A DNA stretch of 64,000 nucleotides. Source: Pseudomonas sp. W4I3. GTDB taxonomy: Bacteria > Pseudomonadota > Gammaproteobacteria > Pseudomonadales > Pseudomonadaceae. Below are positions 16,374 to 23,304 of the stretch, piece by piece; positions within the stretch are counted from its first letter, which is position 1; each line of letters starts with the position of its first letter. A model generated the notes under the pieces. It saw nothing but the letters and a program-made list of their open reading frames with translations, did not search any database and was not told the DNA's origin. The stretch spans positions 4,425,501 to 4,489,500 of the forward strand of contig NZ_JAUSXS010000001.1 of NCBI RefSeq assembly GCF_030816195.1. Direction: 5' to 3'. The position numbers and the translations under genes were made by a program.

Positions 16374-17105
16374 ATGGCGACTTCCGCTCAGAACACGCCA
16401 CCACAACCGATCCAGCGTCCAGGACTGATCATCTCCACGATCAGCCTGGTAATGCGCATCATCGGTTTGCTGATCGCCTCGTTGCTGTTTTCGATCCTCG
16501 TCGAGTTCGCCGGTTTGCTACTGTTCTGGGGCGATCAGGGTTGGCGACACAGCCAAGCCATGTTCAATAGCGAATTGGAATGGCTCAGTGAGCACTTCAA
16601 ATCCTCTCTCATCCTCCAACAACCCGGACAGACAATTGTTCAAGTACTGGACTTCCTAAATCATTGGCTGTTGGTCAAGACTGGCTTTGCGGATTTTGCC
16701 CGGCAGACGCGCGCGTCAAGCCAGGGCAACGGCATCTGGGGATGGACCAACCAGCTCTACGTAAGCATTGAGGATTTCGTGTTGGCAGCGGTGTATGTCA
16801 CCTTTACCTTCGTGGTGCGCCTGACCATTCTGGTACTGGCCACGCCACTGTTCTTGCTGACCATGCTCACTGGTTTTGTCGATGGTTTGATACGCCGTGA
16901 CCTGCGCAAATTTGGTGCAGGTCGGGAAAGTAGCTTTGTTTACCATCGCGCAAAACGGACTGTGGTGCCGCTATTTATTCTGCCTTGGATCATTTACCTA
17001 TCATTACCCATCACACTCAACCCAATGGCCATTTTTCTTCCTTGCTCCGTCATGCTCGGCGCAGCCACGGCCCTGACGACAACAACATTCAAAAAATACA
17101 TTTAA
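16374..17105 (+). CDS. TIGR03747 family ICE membrane protein
   Basis: A 243-residue inner-membrane protein with about four hydrophobic segments (residues ~22-50, 135-165, 195-215, 218-235). The motifs FADGLIRR-like (FVDGLIRRDLRKFGAGRESSF) and YHRAKR are the hallmark of TIGR03747. It is always found next to traD in these ICEs and probably supports the coupling protein or channel. GGAGTGAACG stands before the ATG. It is the last gene before an AT-rich, opposite-strand pocket. Confidence 0.8.
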   Translation: MATSAQNTPPQPIQRPGLIISTISLVMRIIGLLIASLLFSILVEFAGLLLFWGDQGWRHSQAMFNSELEWLSEHFKSSLILQQPGQTIVQVLDFLNHWLLVKTGFADFARQTRASSQGNGIWGWTNQLYVSIEDFVLAAVYVTFTFVVRLTILVLATPLFLLTMLTGFVDGLIRRDLRKFGAGRESSFVYHRAKRTVVPLFILPWIIYLSLPITLNPMAIFLPCSVMLGAATALTTTTFKKYI

Positions 17106-17206
17106 CAAAATCAAATATCTTTAATATTAATTAAATAACTCACCACCCCCTATCCAAATTAACCAAAATAATTTAAGGAAAGCCTAAAACCAGAATAACA
17201 TTCCAC

Positions 17207-17881
17207 TTAGCGATTCCTCAGCTTTATGAAAAACCACCACTTAAAAAACAACACCCTCATTGATCTTAACAACCACGAGCGCGACTTCATGTTACCCTCA
17301 CCAATTATTGACAATGAAGCTGTTGCAGCTTTGCCGCCTGCAAGAAAAGAAATAATACAAAATAGAAAATATTTTAAATTTTCATGTTCGTGACTCAGCT
17401 TAACTTTATCGACTAATTTTCCCAGCCTCTCATAGAGTTTACCGACCCGATCCCCATGGGCAGGCAGCGGGATATAATCTTTGCTTCCAAACTCCTGACT
17501 GTTTACCATTAAATGGGAGGGCGTTTCACGGCACACGCCGCTGACATTGGCATGAGAGCAAAAATAAGAATTTATTCTGGCGATGGCATTGGGACCCGGT
17601 AATGATTGCAACCAGGAATCTCCATATCTTCTCAATTCTGGCTCATCCCCGACACTATTAAACGATAGTATTGAATATACCTTGAAAGCGGTTTTGCAGA
17701 CTGCATTTTCGGCCGCTGAAAAAGAGGTATCCGATAGACAGCTTTCTGTCAAGCTCTGATACCGAGCCTTATAAAACTGCAAGTAGTCACCCAGCAGCTT
17801 ATTAGTATCTAACATCTGCTCCCGATCAGATTTTGCTTGAGAATCAACCACCAAGTACATGCAACCCACTAGACTTAACAT
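17207..17881 (-). CDS. AT-rich cargo protein, possible lipoprotein
   Basis: A protein of about 224 residues that I do not recognise. Near its start it reads LSLVGCMYLVV, a lipobox-like LVGC. The open frame extends further upstream with basic residues (KSPKFKHGYDH) that would form a proper signal n-region, so the true start may lie before 17881 at a non-ATG codon. The mature part has five further Cys (for example TESCLSDTS, AVCKTAF, FCSHANVSGVC), and a hydrophobic segment lies near residues 170-190. It is encoded antisense to the mating genes in AT-rich DNA, next to a small membrane protein. It may be an exclusion or phage-resistance factor; function unknown. Confidence 0.5.
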   Translation of the reverse strand: MLSLVGCMYLVVDSQAKSDREQMLDTNKLLGDYLQFYKARYQSLTESCLSDTSFSAAENAVCKTAFKVYSILSFNSVGDEPELRRYGDSWLQSLPGPNAIARINSYFCSHANVSGVCRETPSHLMVNSQEFGSKDYIPLPAHGDRVGKLYERLGKLVDKVKLSHEHENLKYFLFCIISFLAGGKAATASLSIIGEGNMKSRSWLLRSMRVLFFKWWFFIKLRNR

Positions 17882-17930
17882 GCACCACAGATGGTCATAG
17901 CCATGTTTAAATTTCGGACTCTTAAAAAAG

Positions 17931-18392
17931 TTAGCTACAATTAAAGCAATTGACCACCCAGAGACGAAGGGAGATTATAAAGTTTATTCCACTACTCCAG
18001 AACCCACCAATATATCCCGCCCCCAGATGAAACTCTTCAGGAATAAGCAACCACCAACTCGGTGAGACCCCAGCCAGTGACAAGACCCCAGGAAAAAGCA
18101 CCATTAACAAGCCCACCATGCCCGACTTACGCCCTAAAACATAAGCCCCTCTAACAAATATAAAGGCCAACCAAACAAAGAACGTGAAAAAAAACAAAGA
18201 AATTGTTTTGACGCCAACGACGGGACTAAGATTCAACAACGGGTACGGTATGCCTGGCTCGTATATATTATTAAAATAACCAAACCACCCGATCCCTTCG
18301 AGGTTCTGCGCCACACCATAAGAAGCGATGAAAGATATCCAATAATACGGTTTTATAAACAGATAAAGCCATTGCATCAAACTGCCCCCCAA
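17931..18392 (-). CDS. Small multi-pass membrane protein, unknown function
   Basis: A 153-residue, very hydrophobic protein with about three or four membrane segments (around residues 10-28, 60-85, 90-112, 120-145). I do not recognise a family. It is the first gene of a two-gene, minus-strand pair with the lipoprotein-like gene at 17207-17881, and the two open frames overlap if the latter starts upstream. The pair is more AT-rich than the surrounding mating genes, suggesting separate acquisition. By position it recalls entry-exclusion genes such as traS/traT of plasmid F; that is only inference. Confidence 0.5.
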   Translation of the reverse strand: MGGSLMQWLYLFIKPYYWISFIASYGVAQNLEGIGWFGYFNNIYEPGIPYPLLNLSPVVGVKTISLFFFTFFVWLAFIFVRGAYVLGRKSGMVGLLMVLFPGVLSLAGVSPSWWLLIPEEFHLGAGYIGGFWSSGINFIISLRLWVVNCFNCS

Positions 18393-18586
18393 AATCCAAC
18401 CTCATGTTCAGAACTGAGGGGTAGCCCCTCGGTACAACCTTACCGTCGTTACGTATGTGGACCATACAGACAAGAATACCCAAGAGGTCAATCGCCACCA
18501 AAAACGATTGTCTCTTCTTCAGTTTTCTCAGGGATTTAGCTGGTCATTTTCACAATCCTGCACGTGAGAATCCAGAGCCAATCGCC

Positions 18587-18922
18587 ATGCCTACTCCCTT
18601 TATCCTCCGCCCTCTGATTTCCGTACTGTTGCTAGCGTCCAGCTGTGCCAATGCAGCATCTAGTCAGGACCAGATTGAGATGGTGCTCATTCAAAAACAG
18701 CTTGAGATTACAGAGCATCTTGTAAGTCGCGCAAACACAACCAATACACCAAATGAGTCCGCACGCTATCGCTTTGACTATCTCCGCCTAATTCAAGACA
18801 TCCAACGCATTCGTCAAGGTGTGCAGGGCTATCTGTCACCCTCCCGCGCTCAACCTCGAGATCCTGGTGAACTGGTCGGTGATTACTACCTCGACGCTCT
18901 GCCCGAGGAACCTTCGCCATGA
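18587..18922 (+). CDS. RAQPRD family ICE protein (TIGR01690)
   Basis: A 111-residue exported protein with a signal peptide ending at about ANA (residue 22). It carries the name-giving RAQPRD motif in SPSRAQPRDPGELVGDYY near residue 88. The rest is an amphipathic helix pair (QIEMVLIQKQLEITEHLVSRA). A periplasmic accessory role in mating is likely. The start is chosen where the signal peptide begins. It overlaps the TIGR03758 start by ATGA. Confidence 0.88.
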   Translation: MPTPFILRPLISVLLLASSCANAASSQDQIEMVLIQKQLEITEHLVSRANTTNTPNESARYRFDYLRLIQDIQRIRQGVQGYLSPSRAQPRDPGELVGDYYLDALPEEPSP

Positions 18923-19158
18923 GCATGACCGACGCGCAGACAGCAGCTTTTAAAGACGCCTCCGGCTTCGCACCGCAGAGCAGTTCGACACTGTGGTTGT
19001 CCCTGGTTCTCGTTCTGGCTTTGCTTTGGTGCGCCTGGGTGATGTGGACGGCCTACCGGGGTTGGGCCACCGGGAGCGTGCGCTTTGGAGCCTTCGGCGG
19101 CAGCGCCGCGCGCGTCTTGCTCGCGCTGCTCGTACTGATGTTTTTCACCCTGTCCTAA
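18919..19158 (+). CDS. TIGR03758 family ICE protein
   Basis: A 79-residue protein with two membrane segments (residues ~25-45 and ~63-78) separated by a short basic loop (YRGWATGSVRFGAFG). This layout matches TIGR03758, which sits between RAQPRD and the TIGR03745 pilin-like gene. It is probably a small inner-membrane subunit of the mating channel. Confidence 0.8.
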   Translation: MSMTDAQTAAFKDASGFAPQSSSTLWLSLVLVLALLWCAWVMWTAYRGWATGSVRFGAFGGSAARVLLALLVLMFFTLS

Positions 19159-19175
19159 TCCAGGAGATCACCGTC

Positions 19176-19547
19176 ATGCTCAAGTGCCTTGCCCCCTTGA
19201 AAAACAACCTGCGTGATCGTGCCAGTCAGCGCCTGATCGGTCTGTTGCTGGTGCTCGGTCCAAGCCTAGCGTTTGCCGAGCTCCCGACCATGGAAGCCCC
19301 TTCGCGGGGCGAAGGCTCCGGGTTGATCGAGACAATTAAAAACTACGCCTACGACGGCGGGATCCTGCTCGGTCTGCTAATCGCCCTTCTCGCTTTTCTC
19401 GGTGTGGCTTGGCATTCCCTGACCGTCTATGCCGACGTGCAGAACCAGCGCAAGACCTGGAAAGACCTCGGCGCCGTAGTCGGCATTGGAGCCCTGCTGG
19501 TGGTGATCATCATCTGGTTCCTGACCAAGGCCGCCGCGATTCTGTGA
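19176..19547 (+). CDS. TIGR03745 family pilin-like membrane protein
   Basis: A 123-residue protein with a signal peptide (LLLVLGPSLAFA, cleavage near residue 33), then a short periplasmic part and two membrane segments (about residues 62-84 and 99-118). The size and layout fit a VirB2-like pilin of type IV secretion, and the family is TIGR03745. CAGGAG precedes the ATG at 19176. Mature subunits would form the conjugative pilus or channel. Confidence 0.8.
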   Translation: MLKCLAPLKNNLRDRASQRLIGLLLVLGPSLAFAELPTMEAPSRGEGSGLIETIKNYAYDGGILLGLLIALLAFLGVAWHSLTVYADVQNQRKTWKDLGAVVGIGALLVVIIIWFLTKAAAIL

Positions 19548-19554
19548 GGTCGAC

Positions 19555-19968
19555 ATGAACGACACTATCGAACGCCTTGCCGACGGCACCTTGGTCTTTC
19601 TGCCCGAGCGACTCAATCGTGATCCCGCCGTATTGCGCGGTTTAACCAATGATGAGATGTGGGTAGCGCTCGGCACCGGCGCCGTCATTGGCCTGCTGCT
19701 GGGCGTTCCTCTGGCGATCGCCACCGCCTCCATTGCAATGGCGCCGACCAGCATGATCGCAAGCATGGCGTTGGTGTTGTTCGCCGGTGGCACATTACTG
19801 CGCCGAGCCAAACGGGCCCGGCCCGAGACCTGGTTGTACCGCAAACTCGAATGGATACTCGTCAGCCGCTGGCGCCTGGGGCGCGGAATTCTGATCCTGC
19901 GCTCCGGCGCCTGGACGGTTCGCCGTTCGCGTCGACTGCGCCCTGCCCTACCCCGGTGGCAGCCATGA
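19555..19968 (+). CDS. TIGR03750 family conjugal transfer protein
   Basis: A 137-residue inner-membrane protein: LPERLNRDPAVLRGLTNDEM at residues ~16-35 is typical of TIGR03750, followed by two membrane segments (residues ~38-60 and 62-80) and a strongly basic C-terminal tail. It corresponds by position and layout to VirB3/TraL of other type IV systems. It overlaps the next gene by ATGA. Confidence 0.8.
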   Translation: MNDTIERLADGTLVFLPERLNRDPAVLRGLTNDEMWVALGTGAVIGLLLGVPLAIATASIAMAPTSMIASMALVLFAGGTLLRRAKRARPETWLYRKLEWILVSRWRLGRGILILRSGAWTVRRSRRLRPALPRWQP

Positions 19969-20609
19969 GCCGATTTCGGAACAAGGTAGATGCCCAACAG
20001 GCCCATATCTTCAGCCTGCGTATGGCAGTAATGATCCTCGCCCTGGTCTGCGTCGGACTCTGGTATGGCTGGCGCTCGGCACCGACCGATCTGACCGTGC
20101 ACGTCCCCCCGGATCTGCGCTCAGGCAGCACACGCAAGTGGTGGGATATTCCCTCGGAGAATGTCTATGCCTTCGCCCTGTACATCTTCGGTCAGCTCAA
20201 CCGCTGGCCTTCGGATGGCGAGCAGGATTACCGCCGCGCCATCTACAGTTTGCAGTCCTACCTGACACCCGCCTGTAAGGCCTTTCTCGATGGCGACTAT
20301 GAGTACCGCAAGGCCGCCGGCGAGCTGCGCCAGCGGGTGCGTGGCGTCTACGAAATTCTGGGCCGAGGCTACAGCGAAGATCCGGAAATGCGGGTCAAGC
20401 AACTCGATCGCGACAGCTGGCTGGTCGCCCTCGACCTAAACGCCGATGAGTATTACGCCGCCGAACCGGTGATGAAACGGGTAGTGGTGCGTTATCCGTT
20501 ACGCGTGGTGCGTTTCGATCTGGACCCCGAACGCAATAAGTGGGGGCTGGCACTGGATTGTTATCAGGGCACGCCGCAAAAAATCTCACTGCCTGGAGGT
20601 GAGCCATGA
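19965..20609 (+). CDS. TIGR03746/PFL_4703 family, VirB8-like protein
   Basis: A 214-residue bitopic inner-membrane protein with one membrane segment near the N-terminus (about residues 20-38) and a periplasmic domain (VPPDLRSGSTRKWWDIPSENVYAFALYIFGQLNRWP). These are hallmarks of TIGR03746, the TraE/VirB8 counterpart that helps assemble the channel. It starts on the ATG overlapping the TIGR03750 stop and overlaps the next gene by ATGA. Confidence 0.85.
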   Translation: MSRFRNKVDAQQAHIFSLRMAVMILALVCVGLWYGWRSAPTDLTVHVPPDLRSGSTRKWWDIPSENVYAFALYIFGQLNRWPSDGEQDYRRAIYSLQSYLTPACKAFLDGDYEYRKAAGELRQRVRGVYEILGRGYSEDPEMRVKQLDRDSWLVALDLNADEYYAAEPVMKRVVVRYPLRVVRFDLDPERNKWGLALDCYQGTPQKISLPGGEP

Positions 20610-21418
20610 AGCGGATGTCTACCCTGGGACTCACCGTCGCACTGACGCTGTGGGGAGTCGCGGCACAGGCCGTCGAGCTGATGCACTGGGAACGCCTCCC
20701 CCTCGCGGTCCCACTGGTGATCAATCAGGAGCGGGTGGTCTTTGTCGATGAGGATGTTCGAGTCGGCGTGCCCTCAACGCTGACGGGCAAGCTGCGCGTG
20801 CAATCCACCGGTGGCACACTGTACCTGCGCGCGTCGGTAGCCATTGCCCCGACCCGCCTGCAACTGCAATCGGTCGCGACGGGCGAGATCATCCTCTTGG
20901 ACATTGCAGCCACGCCTGGCGATCAACCGCTGGAGCCCGTGCGTATTCTCAAGAATGCCCAGGCGCAGGCTACCGAGGTTGAATCGAGCGCCGCCCCTGT
21001 TGCACAACGTACACCGATCCCGATCGCTTTGACGCGCTACGCCGCGCAAAGTCTGTACGCGCCTCTGCGCACCGTGGAGTCCCTGCCCGGTGTACGCCGC
21101 GTCCCGCTCAAGCTGCGCACCGAGTCGCCGACCCTGCTGCCGACCGAAAACGTGTCCAGCACACCCATCGCCGCCTGGCGACTCGGTGATTACTGGGTGA
21201 CGGCGGTGAAGTTACGCAATCGTGGTTCGGAGACTCTGCAGCTCGACCCACGTCAGCTTCAGGCCACGCTGTTCGCCGCGGCCTTCCAGCATGTGTTCCT
21301 CGGGCCTGTCGGCAGCGCTGAAGACACCACGATTGCTTACCTCGTCACCCACGGTGCTGGCCTCGAACACGCCGTGCTGCTCCCGCCCGTAGCGCGAGGT
21401 GCTGACGATGAAGGCTAA
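20606..21418 (+). CDS. TIGR03749 family, TraK/VirB9-like protein
   Basis: A 270-residue periplasmic protein with a signal peptide (cleavage near AQA, residue 22). The beta-rich N-terminal half (LMHWERLPLAVPLVINQERVVF, VRVGVP, GTLYLRA) fits TIGR03749, the TraK/VirB9 counterpart of this ICE class. It should form part of the outer-membrane core complex together with the TIGR03751 and TIGR03752 products. It overlaps the next gene by 11 bases. Confidence 0.85.
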   Translation: MKRMSTLGLTVALTLWGVAAQAVELMHWERLPLAVPLVINQERVVFVDEDVRVGVPSTLTGKLRVQSTGGTLYLRASVAIAPTRLQLQSVATGEIILLDIAATPGDQPLEPVRILKNAQAQATEVESSAAPVAQRTPIPIALTRYAAQSLYAPLRTVESLPGVRRVPLKLRTESPTLLPTENVSSTPIAAWRLGDYWVTAVKLRNRGSETLQLDPRQLQATLFAAAFQHVFLGPVGSAEDTTIAYLVTHGAGLEHAVLLPPVARGADDEG

Positions 21419-22925
21419 CGCCTTGCTCAAATGGCTGGTACCGGCTGCGCTGCTGGCCGTGGTGCTGATCATCCTGAAAACCTGGGTCGCGGGTGGCAGC
21501 AGCTCATCTCCAGAGAAACCGTTTGATCAGAGCAATCTTCAGTTATCCGCCGAGCAAGCCAAGTCGCTCGGCATTGCTGGCGACACCCCACGCGATACGG
21601 TCGCCACTCTTGTCGGCCAGGTGAAGGCCATGCGCAGCGACATGCTCGGTTTGAAGAAACACAACGATTCGCTGCAGACGGAGAACAACCGCCTGCGCGA
21701 GCGGGAAAACAGTGTCGATTCGCGTATCCAGACAGCGCTTGGCAGTGTAACGCAGCAGGTCGACGAAGGTCGCCGCCAGGCCAACGAGGCCCGACTCAAA
21801 GCAGAACAAGACAGTCGTCAGGCTCGTGGTCTGTTGACGCAATTGCAGGAACAGTTGTCGGGGCTGTCTGGCAAAGGCAAGGATATTCCGATCGGATTGG
21901 GGCTTGAGTCGGGCGACGGGGCGCAGTTTGGAGGGCAGCATTCTGCCAATGATACGCTGCAGTGGATTGAACCCTCGGATGCTCCGTCCACCGACGCCCG
22001 AAGCAACACCAAGACCTCCTCTGCACTGAGTCTGCCTACCGCCTTCAACTCACTGGAAGGCTTGAAAGATAATGCCATTGATCGTAGCCAGAAACAGCTA
22101 CGCGCAGTCACCAAGGGGGAGCGTGACCTGACGCGATCCGTTGACCGTACTGAAGGCGCGAAGCCGGTCTACACCATTCCTGAAAACGCCACGCTGATGG
22201 GCTCGGTCGCCATGACCGCGCTGATCGGCCGAGTCCCGGTGGACGGCACAGTGAATGATCCCTACCCCTTCAAGGTGTTGGTCGGCCCCGAGAACCTGAC
22301 CGCCAACGGCATCGACCTGCCGGACGTCGCGGGCGCCGTAATGAGCGGCACGGCGTCCGGCGACTGGACCCTGTCTTGTGTCCGCGGACAAGTCGAGTCG
22401 ATCACCTTTGTGTTTACCGACGGCACAATCCGCACGGTGCCTCAGCCGAAGTCGGTAGCCAGCCGCAATGCCTCCACCACCCAGAGCTCAAACACCGACA
22501 AAATACGCGGTGGACTCGGTTACCTGTCCGATCCATATGGCATTCCTTGCATTGCCGGCGAGCGCCGCTCGAACGCCCAGCAGTATCTCGGTAGCCAGAG
22601 CTTGATCACTGCGGCGGGCGCGGGCGTCGCTGCCTTGCTCGGGAATGAGCAAAATAACAGCAGCGTGATCAGTTCGGGCGGCACTGCCTTCGGAGTCTCC
22701 AGCAGCAGTGGCAATAGCGCACTGAATTCAATTCTCAGTGGCGGGGTCAGCGACATCCGTGAGTGGATCAACAAACTCTATGGCGAAGCCTTTGCTGCCG
22801 TATACGTGCCACCGGCCGCCCAAGTCGCGTTGCACCTCGACCATGAAATCACCATCGACTACGAGCCCAAGGGCCGGAGTGTTCGCCATGAAAAAGATCA
22901 TGCCTCCCTACCTAATCTGGATTAG
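21408..22925 (+). CDS. TIGR03752 family, TraB/VirB10-like protein
   Basis: A 505-residue protein with one N-terminal membrane segment (about residues 5-25), a long coiled coil (about residues 65-150), a Ser/Thr-rich linker and a C-terminal beta-barrel-type domain beginning near MGSVAMTALIGRVPVDG. This is the TIGR03752 layout. It spans the periplasm and joins inner-membrane energy to the outer-membrane channel. The ATG at 21408 follows GAGG; an in-frame GTG lies three codons upstream. It overlaps the lipoprotein gene by 38 bases. Confidence 0.88.
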   Translation: MKANALLKWLVPAALLAVVLIILKTWVAGGSSSSPEKPFDQSNLQLSAEQAKSLGIAGDTPRDTVATLVGQVKAMRSDMLGLKKHNDSLQTENNRLRERENSVDSRIQTALGSVTQQVDEGRRQANEARLKAEQDSRQARGLLTQLQEQLSGLSGKGKDIPIGLGLESGDGAQFGGQHSANDTLQWIEPSDAPSTDARSNTKTSSALSLPTAFNSLEGLKDNAIDRSQKQLRAVTKGERDLTRSVDRTEGAKPVYTIPENATLMGSVAMTALIGRVPVDGTVNDPYPFKVLVGPENLTANGIDLPDVAGAVMSGTASGDWTLSCVRGQVESITFVFTDGTIRTVPQPKSVASRNASTTQSSNTDKIRGGLGYLSDPYGIPCIAGERRSNAQQYLGSQSLITAAGAGVAALLGNEQNNSSVISSGGTAFGVSSSSGNSALNSILSGGVSDIREWINKLYGEAFAAVYVPPAAQVALHLDHEITIDYEPKGRSVRHEKDHASLPNLD

Positions 22926-23304
22926 CGTGTTCTGCTGGGGCATGGCAGGGTGTTCCACCGACAAAGAAACGCTTCTGCCCCATGGCGAGCAAACCATGCT
23001 GGACATCTGGAACGGCGCCGGTTCGCAAGGCACTCAGCAGCAACTGTTAGATGCTCGGCAGCAGCTACGCCGCCCGCTCGCTCAGGCGGATTTCTCCGTG
23101 TCTCTCCAGAAACCGTATACGCGCACCGCAGCGAACGAGATCCACAATTTGTTCCCTCGCCTGCCCAATCCCGATCTGGTGCTGTACGTGTATCCGCATC
23201 TGAGTGGTACCGAGCAGGCACCGGTCCCGGGTTACTCGACCGTCTTTCCGTTCTACCAACGTGTGCAGTACGCATTGCCGGGTGAACGTCAGGAAGACTT
23301 GTAA
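22888..23304 (+). CDS. TIGR03751 family conjugal transfer lipoprotein
   Basis: A 138-residue lipoprotein with lipobox GMAGC (Cys near residue 21). Downstream are RTAANEIHNLFPRLPNPDLVLYVYPHL and VPGYSTVFPFYQRVQYALPGE, the signature of TIGR03751. It is the likely VirB7/TraV counterpart that anchors the core complex in the outer membrane. It begins inside the end of the TIGR03752 gene and ends overlapping the ATPase start. Confidence 0.85.
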   Translation: MKKIMPPYLIWISVFCWGMAGCSTDKETLLPHGEQTMLDIWNGAGSQGTQQQLLDARQQLRRPLAQADFSVSLQKPYTRTAANEIHNLFPRLPNPDLVLYVYPHLSGTEQAPVPGYSTVFPFYQRVQYALPGERQEDL

